Source: Streptomyces scabichelini (GTDB lineage: Bacteria; Actinomycetota; Actinomycetes; Streptomycetales; Streptomycetaceae). From it: 51,185 nucleotides of DNA. Positions 1 to 8,573 of this stretch are shown one piece after another. Location of the stretch: contig NZ_JAAKZY010000060.1 of the NCBI RefSeq assembly GCF_011045015.1, forward strand, positions 1 to 51,185. The letters are read 5' to 3'. The notes below the pieces were generated by a model. The model searched no databases, was not told the origin of the DNA, and was given only the letters and a program-made list of their open reading frames with translations. Within the stretch, counting starts at the first letter, position 1; the number at the start of each line of letters is the position of its first letter. The position numbers were made by a program, and so were the translations under genes.

Positions 1-99
1 ATCCCCCAGAGCCCCCAGAGCCCCCAGAGTCCGCAGATCCTGCCGGAACAAGGCGGCCCGCAGGAACAGCCTGGGCAGGAGCAGCCCGGGCAGGAATAG
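1..99 (+). CDS. C-terminal tail of an upstream protein (partial)
   Basis: The frame is open from the window edge to a TAG at 97-99. It encodes a low-complexity Gln/Pro-rich tail, with the tripeptide PQS or SPQ repeated and then GQEQPGQE-like units. The DNA carries a tandem 9-bp unit (CCCCCAGAG) at the very start. Such disordered tails are common at the ends of Streptomyces proteins. The body of the gene lies outside the window, so no function can be given. The stop lies 42 bases before the fumarase start, so the two genes may be co-transcribed. Confidence 0.55.
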   Translation: MPQSPQSPQSPQILPEQGGPQEQPGQEQPGQE

Positions 100-141
100 C
101 CTCGGGACGATCAACGCTGACGCTGGCGGAGGTGACCGGCT

Positions 142-1554
142 GTGGCCGATGAACAGCGGGATGAACAGCAGGAGACGTACCGGATCGAGCACGACTCCAT
201 GGGCGAGGTGCGGGTTCCGGCGGACGCGAAATGGCGGGCGCAGACCCAGCGGGCCGTGGAGAACTTCCCCATCTCCGGGCAGCACCTGGAGCGGGCGCAC
301 ATCGAGGCCCTCGCCCGGATCAAGGCGGCGGCCGCCAAGGTGAACGCCGAACTGGGGGTGCTCGACAAGGATGTCGCGGACGCCGTCCAGGACGCGGCCG
401 GCGAAGTCGCCGAGGGGCGCTGGGACGCGCATTTTCCGGTGGACGTCTTCCAGACAGGTTCCGGCACCTCCTCCAACATGAACACGAACGAGGTCATCGC
501 CACGCTCGCGACGGAGCGGCTCGGCAGGGACGTACACCCCAATGACCATGTGAACGCGTCACAGTCGTCGAACGACGTCTTCCCCTCCTCCATCCACATC
601 GCGGCGACCGCCGCCGTCACCCGCGATCTCGTCCCCGCCCTGGAGCACCTCGCCGCGTCCCTGGAGCGGAAGGCCGAGGAGTTCGCGGACGTCGTGAAGT
701 CCGGGCGTACGCATCTGATGGACGCGACACCCGTGACGCTGGGCCAGGAGTTCGGCGGGTACGCGGCCCAGGTGCGGTACGGGATCGAGCGGCTCAGCGC
801 CTCGCTGCCGCGGCTCGCCGAACTGCCGCTTGGCGGAACGGCCGTCGGCACCGGTATCAACACACCGCCCGGGTTCTCCGCCGCCGTGATCGCCGAGGTC
901 GCGCGGACGACCGGGCTGCCGCTCACCGAGGCGCGCAACCACTTCGAGGCGCAGGGCGCGCGGGACGGGATCGTCGAGACGAGCGGGCAGCTGCGGACCA
1001 TCGCGGTCGGGCTGACCAAGATCGCGAACGATCTGCGGTGGATGGCCTCCGGGCCGCGTACCGGCCTCGCCGAGATCACTCTCCCCGACCTCCAGCCCGG
1101 CTCGTCGATCATGCCGGGCAAGGTGAATCCGGTCATTCCCGAGGCGGTGCTGATGGTCGCCGCGCAGGTGACCGGGAACGACGCCACCGTCGCGGCGGCG
1201 GGCGCGGCCGGCAACTTCGAGCTGAACGTGATGCTTCCGGTCATCGCGAAGAACGTCCTGGAGTCCGTACGCCTCCTCGCGAACGTCTCCCGGCTGCTCG
1301 CCGACCGGACCGTCGACGGGATCAGCGCGAACCGCGAGCGGGCCCGTGAGTACGCCGAGTCGTCGCCGTCCGTGGTGACGCCGCTCAACAAGTACATCGG
1401 GTACGAGGAGGCCGCGAAGGTGGCCAAAAAGTCCCTCGCCGAGCGCAAGACGATCCGCCAGGTCGTTCTGGAGTCCGGGTACGTCGACCGGGGCGACCTC
1501 ACCCTTGAGCAACTGGACGAGGCGCTGGATGTCCTGGGGATGACACGCCCGTAA
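142..1554 (+). CDS. fumC: Class II fumarate hydratase
   Basis: This cytoplasmic TCA-cycle enzyme interconverts fumarate and malate. The 470-aa length fits the class II homotetramer family (about 460-470 aa), which has no iron-sulfur cluster. Visible motifs are the substrate-binding stretch QTGSGTSSNMNTNE (residues 104-117), NASQSSND (138-145), GRTHLMDATP (188-197) and the superfamily signature GSSIMPGKVNP (320-330), which holds the catalytic serine loop. The start is GTG at 142, preceded by GGAGGT at 128-133. Aspartase and argininosuccinate lyase share the superfamily fold, but the full motif set and length favour fumarase. Confidence 0.95.
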   Translation: MADEQRDEQQETYRIEHDSMGEVRVPADAKWRAQTQRAVENFPISGQHLERAHIEALARIKAAAAKVNAELGVLDKDVADAVQDAAGEVAEGRWDAHFPVDVFQTGSGTSSNMNTNEVIATLATERLGRDVHPNDHVNASQSSNDVFPSSIHIAATAAVTRDLVPALEHLAASLERKAEEFADVVKSGRTHLMDATPVTLGQEFGGYAAQVRYGIERLSASLPRLAELPLGGTAVGTGINTPPGFSAAVIAEVARTTGLPLTEARNHFEAQGARDGIVETSGQLRTIAVGLTKIANDLRWMASGPRTGLAEITLPDLQPGSSIMPGKVNPVIPEAVLMVAAQVTGNDATVAAAGAAGNFELNVMLPVIAKNVLESVRLLANVSRLLADRTVDGISANRERAREYAESSPSVVTPLNKYIGYEEAAKVAKKSLAERKTIRQVVLESGYVDRGDLTLEQLDEALDVLGMTRP

Positions 1555-1615
1555 CGTCCTGACGCGCGGCGGGCGAACCGTGACGCGCGCCGCAGCGTCG
1601 TATGTCCTGGGCACC

Positions 1616-1621
1616 TAATAT
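1616..1621 (+). promoter_or_regulatory. -10 element TAATAT placed for a leaderless transcript
   Basis: TAATAT ends seven bases before the ATG at 1628, and no Shine-Dalgarno sequence precedes that ATG. With a normal -10 to +1 distance, transcription would start at or next to the A of the start codon. No good -35 is seen at standard spacing. Leaderless genes are common in Streptomyces, so this is a plausible inference only. Confidence 0.4.
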
Positions 1622-1627
1622 CTGGCC

Positions 1628-2320
1628 ATGACAGAGGGCGGAGCGGTGGCAGACGTGCGGACGGGCGGAGCGGCGGCGTTCTGGACCCCCGGGAGTCAGA
1701 TCCTGTGGCGGTACCGGGAGAACGGCGGCGCGGGCGTCCACATCTGCCGTCCCGTGACCGTCGTACGGGACGACGCCGAACTGCTCGCCGTGTGGATGGC
1801 GCCCGGCACGGAGTGCGTGAAGCCGGTGCTCGCCGACGGCACACCCGTCCACGAGGAGCCGCTGGAGTCCCGCTACACCAAGCCGCGGACCGTACAGCGC
1901 GACCGCTGGTTCGGCACGGGCGTGCTGAAGCTGGCGCGGCCCGGCGAGCCGTGGTCGGTGTGGCTGTTCTGGGAGCCGGGCTGGCAGTTCAAGAACTGGT
2001 ACGTCAACTTGGAGGAACCGCTGGTCAGATGGGCCGGTGGGGTCGACTCCGAGGACCACTTCCTGGACATTTGCGTGTATCCGGACCGGACCTGGGGCTG
2101 GCGCGACGAGGACGAGTTCGCGCAGGCTCAGCGGGACGGTCTGATGGATGTCCAACTGGCCGAAGAAGTAAGGGAAGCGGGGCGGTCCGCGGTGGAGGTG
2201 ATCCGCGCCTGGGGCCCGCCGTTCTCGGACGGCTGGCAGCACTGGCGCCCTGATCCTGCCTGGTCCGTGCCGTCGCTGCCGGACGACTGGGACCGTACGC
2301 CCGCCCACGTGTCCACATGA
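1628..2320 (+). CDS. DUF402 domain protein, possible nucleoside diphosphate phosphatase
   Basis: The 230-aa soluble protein has the DUF402 pattern: aromatic and Trp-rich strands (WSVWLFWEPGWQFKNWYVNLEEP, of which FKNWYVNLEEP is the key part, about residues 121-135) followed by DSEDHFLDICVYPD (about 140-153) and an acidic DEDEF segment. In characterised members (for example FomD and SA1684-like proteins) this Asp/Glu cluster binds divalent metal and hydrolyses nucleotide diphosphates. The substrate here cannot be read. It follows fumC by 73 bases with its own likely promoter, so it is probably independent. The ATG at 1628 lacks a ribosome binding site, which fits leaderless translation; the GTG at 1646 is a weaker alternative. 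Confidence 0.8.
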   Translation: MTEGGAVADVRTGGAAAFWTPGSQILWRYRENGGAGVHICRPVTVVRDDAELLAVWMAPGTECVKPVLADGTPVHEEPLESRYTKPRTVQRDRWFGTGVLKLARPGEPWSVWLFWEPGWQFKNWYVNLEEPLVRWAGGVDSEDHFLDICVYPDRTWGWRDEDEFAQAQRDGLMDVQLAEEVREAGRSAVEVIRAWGPPFSDGWQHWRPDPAWSVPSLPDDWDRTPAHVST

Positions 2321-2325
2321 GACCC

Positions 2326-2356
2326 TTGTTGCGCCCCCGTGGTACAACCGTAGGAT
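2326..2356 (+). promoter_or_regulatory. Candidate housekeeping promoter (TTGTTG / TAGGAT)
   Basis: TTGTTG at 2326-2331 and TAGGAT at 2351-2356 are separated by 19 bases. TAGGAT is a good match to the Streptomyces vegetative -10 (TAgRaT), while the -35 and spacing are only fair. It would give a long leader for the SpoIIE-type gene at 2691. Inference from sequence only. Confidence 0.35.
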
Positions 2357-2615
2357 CGTCCTCCGCAACGAGATCGCAGTCGGCGCGCAGCGTCGTCGTT
2401 GAGGGGTGGTGGTCGGGTGGCGGGCGGGTGCGCAGCTGCAGCAACTCCCGTGGCATGCGCTGGGCTTGACCATACGTCACCGAGGGGCGGCAGGACGTGA
2501 GCGAGGGGTACGAGGGGTACTGTCGTACGGCTGGGAAACGGCCGGACGGGCTGTCCTTGTCGGCGTCGTCGGCCGGGCCCGGCCCTGAGAGGCTGTCTGA
2601 CGACGCGGGAATTCC

Positions 2616-2641
2616 GTTCCTGGGGCACGTATTCCGGGTAT
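2616..2641 (+). promoter_or_regulatory. Candidate SigB-like promoter (GTTCC-N15-GGGTAT)
   Basis: GTTCC at 2616-2620 and GGGTAT at 2636-2641 are 15 bases apart. The Streptomyces SigB-group consensus is roughly GTTT-N14-16-GGGTAY, so the -10 is a full match and the -35 is close. It lies 50 bases before the start of a SpoIIE-type phosphatase, a class that acts on anti-sigma/anti-anti-sigma pathways, so feedback control by the same sigma family is plausible. Confidence 0.35.
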
Positions 2642-2690
2642 CGGCATTCCTGCGGGACGAACCGCACGCACGGCGCGCAGCCCCGGACGG

Positions 2691-4820
2691 ATGGATTCGA
2701 CAGGCGTGACGGAGCACTCCAACTCCCACGAGGGCCACCAGCCAACGGCTGCCAGGCCCACCACCCCCGCGGACCCCCGCGGGGCGCTCCTGCGTACCCC
2801 GGAGTCGCCGGTGCAGGCCTCCGCCGCGTTACCGGCGCAGAGCCCCCTGGGTTCTCCCGCCCCGGCCGAGGCCCGCAGTGCCGCCACCGATACGCCCGCG
2901 GGCAGCCACGGCACGCCCACCCCTTCCGACCGTCACGGCCCGGCAGGTACGCCCGCGCCCTCGGGCCCCGAGCACTCCCAGCCGTCGGCCGCTGAACCCG
3001 ATCCGCACCGGCCGCGTCCGGTTCCGGAGGCCATTCCGGCGCAGTCGGCCGGCGAGGCGGCCGCGGTTCCGGCGGGCCAGGACCGCCGCAAGGGTCAGGG
3101 CCCGGCTCCGGGCGCCCCCATGCCCATGCGGCGCGACGGCGACCGGCTGCGCTTCGTGGGGGCCGCGACCCGGCGGATCGCCCGCGGCATCGACCTCGAC
3201 GAGATCGTGATGGGCCTGTGCCGGGCCACCGTGCCGACGTTCTCGGACGCGATCCTGGTCTATCTGCGCGATCCGCTGCCGGTCGGCGACGAACGGCCCA
3301 CCGGGCCCGTCGTGCTGCGGCTGCGGCGTACGGACCGGATCCCGGAGGACCGGGACACCGAGGGTTTCCTGCTGCCCGCGCTCCAGCCCGAGCCCGACCT
3401 CGGGGCCACCTCCGAACTGTGCACGGTGCGGCCCGGCGGCGCGCTCGCCGAGGTGCTGCGCGGCGTACGGCCCGTCTTCGCGGACGCGCCCGCCGCACGC
3501 GCCGCGCTGCCCGAGCTGATCGGCGAGGAGTTGACGGTGCCGGGCGGCCAGCGCGCGATCCTCGCCCCACTGCGCGGCCGCAGACGTGTGATCGGCGCGG
3601 CGCTGTTCCTGCGCCGCCCCGACCGGCCGGCCTTCGAGGCCGACGATCTCCTCGTCGCGGCCCAGCTCGCCACGCACAGCGCGCTCGGCATCGACAAGGC
3701 GGTGCTGTACGGCCGCGAGGCGTACATCGCCGACGAGTTGCAGCGCACGATGCTGCCCGAGACGCTGCCGCGCCCGACGGGTGTGCGGCTGGCCTCGCGC
3801 TACCTTCCGGCGGCCGAGACGGCCCGGGTCGGCGGCGACTGGTACGACGCGATTCCGCTGCCCGGCAGCCGGGTCGCCCTCGTCGTGGGCGATGTGATGG
3901 GTCACTCCATGACGTCGGCGGCCATCATGGGCCAGCTGCGGACGACCGCGCAGACCCTCGCCGGGCTCGATCTGCCGCCGCAGGAGGTGCTGCACCACCT
4001 GGACGAGCAGGCCCAGCGCCTGGGCACCGACCGCATGGCGACCTGCCTGTACGCCGTCTACGACCCGGTCGCGCACCGGATCACCATCGCCAACGCCGGC
4101 CATCCCCCGCCGGTCCTGCTGCATCTGGGCGGCCGGGCCGAGGTGCTGCGGGTGCCGCCGGGCGCCCCCATCGGCGTAGGAGGTGTGGACTTCGAGGCGG
4201 TCGAGCTTGAGGCGCCCGCCGGGGCCACCCTGCTGCTCTACACCGACGGTCTGGTCGAGTCCCGGCTGCGGGACGTGTGGACCGGCATAGAGCAGCTGCG
4301 CGAAAAGCTCGCCGCCACCGCCCAGTTGACCGGTGCGGACCATGCGCCGCCCCTTGAGGCGCTGTGTGACGAGGTGCTCGACATGCTCGGCCCGGGCGAC
4401 CGGGACGACGACATCGCGCTGCTCGCCGCCCGCTTCGACGGCATCGCGCCCAGCGACGTCGCGTTCTGGCACCTGGACCCCGAGGAGACGGCACCGGGCC
4501 GGGCCCGGCGCCTGGCGCGGCGTGCGCTGTCCCGCTGGGGCCTGGAGGAGATGAGCGACTCCGTGGAGCTGCTCGTCAGCGAGGTCGTGACCAACGCGGT
4601 GCGTTATGCGTCGCGGCCCGTCACGCTGCGCCTGCTGCGGACGGACGTACTGCGCTGCGAGGTCGGCGACGACGTACCGCAGTTGCCGCGGCTGCGCCAG
4701 GCGCGTGCGACGGACGAGGGCGGCCGCGGTCTGTACCTGGTGAACCGGCTGGCCAGGCGGTGGGGTGCCACTCGGCTGAGTACGGGCAAGGTGGTCTGGT
4801 TCGAGCTGAACCGGAGCTGA
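2691..4820 (+). CDS. GAF-SpoIIE phosphatase-ATPase regulatory protein
   Basis: The 709-aa protein is a multidomain stress or development regulator. Residues 1 to about 140 are disordered (Pro/Ala-rich). A GAF-like sensor follows (about 150-335). The PP2C/SpoIIE phosphatase core starts at GDWYDAIPLPGSRVALVVGD, with GHSMTSAAIM and NAGHPPPVLL, and ends near the VESRLRD and DDDIALLAAR motifs. A C-terminal GHKL ATPase resembles RsbW (ELLVSEVVTNAVRYA, GRGLYLVNRLARRWG). Family knowledge predicts dephosphorylation of an anti-anti-sigma factor, with the ATPase domain acting as an anti-sigma or kinase module. The start could be ATG 2691 or GTG 2706; neither has a strong ribosome site. It stands alone and ends at a strong terminator shared with the convergent PBP gene. 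Confidence 0.88.
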   Translation: MDSTGVTEHSNSHEGHQPTAARPTTPADPRGALLRTPESPVQASAALPAQSPLGSPAPAEARSAATDTPAGSHGTPTPSDRHGPAGTPAPSGPEHSQPSAAEPDPHRPRPVPEAIPAQSAGEAAAVPAGQDRRKGQGPAPGAPMPMRRDGDRLRFVGAATRRIARGIDLDEIVMGLCRATVPTFSDAILVYLRDPLPVGDERPTGPVVLRLRRTDRIPEDRDTEGFLLPALQPEPDLGATSELCTVRPGGALAEVLRGVRPVFADAPAARAALPELIGEELTVPGGQRAILAPLRGRRRVIGAALFLRRPDRPAFEADDLLVAAQLATHSALGIDKAVLYGREAYIADELQRTMLPETLPRPTGVRLASRYLPAAETARVGGDWYDAIPLPGSRVALVVGDVMGHSMTSAAIMGQLRTTAQTLAGLDLPPQEVLHHLDEQAQRLGTDRMATCLYAVYDPVAHRITIANAGHPPPVLLHLGGRAEVLRVPPGAPIGVGGVDFEAVELEAPAGATLLLYTDGLVESRLRDVWTGIEQLREKLAATAQLTGADHAPPLEALCDEVLDMLGPGDRDDDIALLAARFDGIAPSDVAFWHLDPEETAPGRARRLARRALSRWGLEEMSDSVELLVSEVVTNAVRYASRPVTLRLLRTDVLRCEVGDDVPQLPRLRQARATDEGGRGLYLVNRLARRWGATRLSTGKVVWFELNRS

Positions 4821-4876
4821 CCCCGGGCCTCCACGACGGAGGACACCGCGGTAGGACACCGCGGGAGGAAACTTTT

Positions 4877-4907
4877 CGAGGGCGCCCGGTCACACCGGGC
4901 GCCCTCG
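4877..4907. terminator. Bidirectional terminator, 14-bp perfect stem
   Basis: CGAGGGCGCCCGGT (4877-4890) is followed by a 3-base loop and its exact reverse complement (4894-4907). It lies between the convergent SpoIIE-type gene and PBP gene. On the minus strand the stem is followed by GAAAAGTTTCC; neither side has a proper T-tract, as is usual in Streptomyces. Confidence 0.85.
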
Positions 4908-4950
4908 CCGTTCAGCGCGGGGAAATCGCTGCGGGGAAATCGCTGGGGAG

Positions 4951-7320
4951 CTAGGGAGTTACGGGGCCGGTGTCCGCGTCGCCGTTCCCGTCCCCGTCTC
5001 CGCCCCCGTTCCCGTCCTCCGGGGGCTCGATCGGCGTAGTCGACTCCTCCGTGGACTCCTCCGGCGGTGTCGGCTCCTCCGCGGACTCCTCCGGCGGCGG
5101 CGGCTCCTCGCTGGATTCATCCGGCGTCGGCTCCTCGACGGGCTCCTCCGGCGCCGGATCCTCCGAGGGCTGCTCCTCCGGCTCTTCCGGCACCACGGTC
5201 GGTGTCGGCGGAGCCGTCGGCCGGACGCCCGCGCCCTGGTCGGTGTCCAGCTCGAACTTGCTCACGTCGCCCATCGCGTTGAAGGTGTACGCGGACCAGA
5301 TCCGGGCGGGGTAACTGCCGCCGGCGACACGGCCCTTGCCCGGCAGAAGGCCGGTGGCACCCTGCAACGAGACCTGGGCGTCCTTGACGACCTTCACCGG
5401 CTTGTCGCCCTCACACCGCGTGGTGCCCGCCTTGGCCGCTTGACCGAACAGGCCCACCGAGGTGACGAGGTCCGGGGTGTAACCGGTGAACCAGGCCGAC
5501 CTGTTGCAGTCGGAGGTACCCGTCTTGCCCGCCACCTGCTGACCGTCGCGGGCCGGGTTGTCCCGTACGGAGGTCTGGGCCGTACCGTCGTCGACCACGC
5601 CGGTGAGCACCGAGGTGACCGTGTCGGCGGCCTCGCGGCTGATGACCTGTTCGCCGATCGCTTCCGGGATCTCGACCGTACGGTCCTTGTGCTCGGCCGA
5701 CTTGAGCATGGCGGGGGTGACCTTCTCGCCATGGTTGGCGAGAGTCGCGTACACCGCGGCCATCTCCATCGGGCTCGCGCCCATCGAGCCGAGCGTCTGC
5801 GCGGGCACGGCCTCCAGGCCCTCGACATCCATGCCGAGATCGCCCGCGGTCTTCATGACCTGGTCCATGCCGACGTCGACGCCCATCTGCGCGAAGACGG
5901 AGTTGATGGACTTGTTCATCGCCGTCTGCACGGTGACGTCGCCGTAGTCGTCGTCGTCCTCGTTCGGCGGCGAGAATCCGACCTTCTTGCCGTCATCCAC
6001 GACGGGACGCTTGCTCGTGCCGTCGTAGATGGTGTCCGCCGTGATCGGAATGCCGTCCTGCGTCTCGGCCTCCTTCTCCACGGCTGCGGCCAGGATCACC
6101 GGCTTGAAGGTGGAGGCGGGCTGGTAGTCGCTGCGGGTCGCGTTGTTCGTGTAGTGCTTCAGGTAGTCCACGCCGCCGTACAGCGCGACGACCCTGCCGG
6201 TCTTCGGGTCGACGGAGACGGCTCCGGCCTGCACATCGGCGTCGACCTTGCGCTTCTTGGCATCCAGCTTGCTGGTGAGCTGCGTCTTGACGGCCTTCTC
6301 GAGCTGCTTCTGCTTCTTCTTGTCGACGTTCAGCGTGACGGTCCAGCCGCCCGCGTCGACCATCGCCTTGGCGTCGTCCAGGCCGGAGGCCGTGCCCTGG
6401 GCGACGAGTTGACGCTCCAGCGACCTGTTGGCCGCCTCCACCAGGTAGCCGGTCTGCCCCTGCAGACCCGGCGCGCCCTTGGGGTCCTCGGGCACGGGGA
6501 ACTTCATGCCGTCGCGCTCGGAGGAGTCCAGCCAGTTCTCCTCGACCATGTTGTTCAGTACGTACTCCCAGCGCTGCTTGACGAGTTCCTTGCCCTCGTC
6601 CGTCGCGACCGCCCAGTCGTACTGGCTCGGGGCCTGCAACAACGCCGCGAGATAGGCGCCCTGTTCCACCGTCAGTTTGCTTGCGTCGACGCGGTAGTAC
6701 GCCTGGGCGGCGGCCTGGATGCCGTAGGCGTTGCGGCCGTAGTAGCTGGTGTTGATGTAGCCCGCGAGGATGTCGTCCTTGGACGTCGTGCGGTCCACCT
6801 TCAGCGAGATGACCAGTTCCTTGAGCTTGCGCGTGACGGTCTGGTCCTGCTCGAGGTAGTAGTTCTTGACGTACTGCTGGGTGATCGTCGAACCACCCTG
6901 CTTGCCCTTGCCGGAGAGCGTGTTGAGCAGACCGCGGGCCGTGCCCTTGAAGTCGACGCCGGCGTCCTTGTAGAAGGACTTGTTCTCGGCGGCGACGAAG
7001 GTCCGCTGGACCTCCTTGGGGACTTCGGCGAGGTCCACGAGCTCACGGTTGACCGTACCCGTGCGGGCCAGGACCGAGCCGTCGCTGTACTGGTAGAGGT
7101 TGCTCTGCTGCCTCGCCGCGGCGTTGCCCTTGGGAACGTCGATGACCAGATAGAGCACGACGAAGGCGGCCATGCCGAGCAGGCAGAGGCCGAAGAACGT
7201 GCCCAGGACCTTCTTCAAGGTGAAGAACCGGCGTATGCCGCTGCCCCCGGCGGAGCGCTTCGGCGCAGCGCGGCGGCGGCCACCGCCCTGCCGCGCCCGT
7301 CTCTCTTCCGCTCTTCCCAT
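4951..7320 (-). CDS. Class A penicillin-binding protein (glycosyltransferase/transpeptidase)
   Basis: This 789-aa bifunctional enzyme polymerises and cross-links peptidoglycan outside the membrane. A basic N-terminus (1-36) precedes one membrane anchor (about 38-60). The GT51 domain carries the catalytic glutamate in AAENKSFY (E112) and QGGSTITQQYVKN (141-153). The transpeptidase has the acylated serine in STFK (403-406), SIN (471-473) and KTGT (599-602). The tail (about 695-789) is a Pro/Glu/Ser low-complexity segment ending in Gly/Asp repeats, likely a flexible wall-spanning region. The ATG at 7320 is followed by Arg/Gly-rich residues typical of actinobacterial PBPs. It is transcribed divergently from the SPFH gene. 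Confidence 0.93.
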   Translation of the reverse strand: MGRAEERRARQGGGRRRAAPKRSAGGSGIRRFFTLKKVLGTFFGLCLLGMAAFVVLYLVIDVPKGNAAARQQSNLYQYSDGSVLARTGTVNRELVDLAEVPKEVQRTFVAAENKSFYKDAGVDFKGTARGLLNTLSGKGKQGGSTITQQYVKNYYLEQDQTVTRKLKELVISLKVDRTTSKDDILAGYINTSYYGRNAYGIQAAAQAYYRVDASKLTVEQGAYLAALLQAPSQYDWAVATDEGKELVKQRWEYVLNNMVEENWLDSSERDGMKFPVPEDPKGAPGLQGQTGYLVEAANRSLERQLVAQGTASGLDDAKAMVDAGGWTVTLNVDKKKQKQLEKAVKTQLTSKLDAKKRKVDADVQAGAVSVDPKTGRVVALYGGVDYLKHYTNNATRSDYQPASTFKPVILAAAVEKEAETQDGIPITADTIYDGTSKRPVVDDGKKVGFSPPNEDDDDYGDVTVQTAMNKSINSVFAQMGVDVGMDQVMKTAGDLGMDVEGLEAVPAQTLGSMGASPMEMAAVYATLANHGEKVTPAMLKSAEHKDRTVEIPEAIGEQVISREAADTVTSVLTGVVDDGTAQTSVRDNPARDGQQVAGKTGTSDCNRSAWFTGYTPDLVTSVGLFGQAAKAGTTRCEGDKPVKVVKDAQVSLQGATGLLPGKGRVAGGSYPARIWSAYTFNAMGDVSKFELDTDQGAGVRPTAPPTPTVVPEEPEEQPSEDPAPEEPVEEPTPDESSEEPPPPEESAEEPTPPEESTEESTTPIEPPEDGNGGGDGDGNGDADTGPVTP

Positions 7321-7637
7321 GGGTCCGATCCGCTCCGCTTCGCTTTCAGGGGCCGTTCAACTCACGCGTCACACAGGTTCGCCGTTCAGGTCAGCTCAGC
7401 AAACTAACACCACGCGTTGCGACAAAGGACGGTCGATCCGGCCTTTTCCGGACGTGACAATCAGCACCCGTCCAGCACTCGTCGCCACAGGAACCGACGT
7501 CCGAGAGGGTTGGAAGGTTGTCGTGAGGGGGTAAAGTGATATCACTTAGATAGAACAAAGCTATGCAGCAAGCCAAGCAACAGAACCCGGCCTGAACCCA
7601 GCAGGACCCAGCAGGACTACGAAACGGGGGACCATCC
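7321..7637. other. Divergent spacer between PBP and SPFH genes
   Basis: These 317 bases hold the control regions of two divergent genes. A perfect 14-bp palindrome lies at 7534-7547, and a tandem CCCAGCAGGA unit occurs twice near 7598-7617 just before the SPFH ribosome site (GGGGGACC). No additional gene is supported. Confidence 0.6.
7534..7547. promoter_or_regulatory. Perfect palindrome AAGTGATATCACTT before the SPFH gene
   Basis: AAGTGAT is followed immediately by its reverse complement, then by TAGATAG, a possible -10. It sits about 90 bases upstream of the SPFH start. The shape suggests a dimeric repressor site; the partner is unknown, but the ribbon-helix-helix protein encoded in the same operon is an obvious candidate. 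Confidence 0.55.
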
Positions 7638-8573
7638 ATGTCCACAGAAGACTCCACGGCCACCAGCGACGTACCCGAGATGCCCGCGCCGCGCGTGCGC
7701 GAGTTCACCGCGCACAGCATCGGCGGCGGACTCGCGCTGCTGCTCGGCCTGGTCGGACTGCTCGTCGGGATCGGGTCGGTCGTCATCGGCGGGGCGGTGG
7801 CGACCGGCGGCGCCCAGCCGGCGCTGATCGTCCTAGGCATCCTGATCGCCCTCGCGGCCATCATCGCCATGTCCGGCCTGAACACGGTGGCGCCGGGTGA
7901 GGCCCGTGTCGTCCAGCTCTTCGGCCGCTACCGGGGCACGATCCGGGAGGACGGACTGCGCTGGGTGAACCCGCTGACCTCGCGTACGAAGATCTCGACG
8001 CGCGTACGCAACCACGAGACCGCCGTCCTCAAGGTCAACGACGCCTACGGCAACCCCATCGAGCTCGCCGCGGTCGTGGTGTGGAAGGTCGAGGACACCG
8101 CACAGGCCACTTTCGAGGTGGACGAGTTCCTGGAGTTCGTCGCCACGCAGACCGAGGCGGCGGTGCGGCACATCGCGATCGAGTACCCCTATGACGCGCA
8201 CGACGAGGAGGGCCTGTCGCTGCGCGGCAACGCGGAGGAGATCACCGAGAAGCTCGCCGTCGAGCTGCACGCGCGCGTGGAGGCCGCCGGGGTGCAGATC
8301 ATCGAGTCCCGCTTCACGCACCTCGCGTACGCACCCGAGATCGCCTCGGCGATGCTCCAGCGGCAGCAGGCGGGAGCGGTCGTGGCGGCGCGCCGCCAGA
8401 TCGTGGACGGAGCGGTCGGCATGGTCGAGGCCGCGCTCGCCCGCATCACCGAGCAGGACATCGTCGAGCTCGACTCCGAGCGGAAAGCGGCGATGGTGTC
8501 GAACCTGATGGTGGTCCTGTGCGGCGACCGCGCGGCCCAGCCGGTCCTCAACACCGGGTCCCTCTACCAGTGA
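7638..8573 (+). CDS. SPFH/Band 7 family membrane protein
   Basis: The 311-aa protein has two hydrophobic segments (about 28-52 and 58-77) and then a complete SPFH domain from NTVAPGEARVVQLFGRYRGT through an Ala/Glu-rich helical region (to about 290). SPFH proteins (stomatin/flotillin-like) oligomerise on membranes and scaffold microdomains or protease complexes. It starts at ATG 7638 after GGGGGACC. Its stop overlaps the GTG start of the next small gene by two bases, so the two are translationally coupled. The specific partner in Streptomyces is not known from sequence. Confidence 0.88.
   Translation: MSTEDSTATSDVPEMPAPRVREFTAHSIGGGLALLLGLVGLLVGIGSVVIGGAVATGGAQPALIVLGILIALAAIIAMSGLNTVAPGEARVVQLFGRYRGTIREDGLRWVNPLTSRTKISTRVRNHETAVLKVNDAYGNPIELAAVVVWKVEDTAQATFEVDEFLEFVATQTEAAVRHIAIEYPYDAHDEEGLSLRGNAEEITEKLAVELHARVEAAGVQIIESRFTHLAYAPEIASAMLQRQQAGAVVAARRQIVDGAVGMVEAALARITEQDIVELDSERKAAMVSNLMVVLCGDRAAQPVLNTGSLYQ

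Larger units (their letters stand above)
2321..2690. other. 370-base spacer before the SpoIIE-type gene
   Basis: This spacer contains two candidate promoters and a doubtful 70-codon frame (GTG at 2497, stop at 2707-2709). That frame has no recognisable domain, a weak ribosome site and a less biased third codon position than its neighbours. No convincing gene is present. Confidence 0.5.

Noticed and set aside
2497..2709. 70-codon plus-strand frame whose TGA overlaps GTG 2706 of the SpoIIE-type gene
   Set aside because: Weak ribosome site, poor third-position bias and no recognisable domain; the overlap is probably chance.
5440..7407. Long plus-strand frame opposite the PBP gene
   Set aside because: Antisense shadow; the PBP on the other strand has all catalytic motifs.
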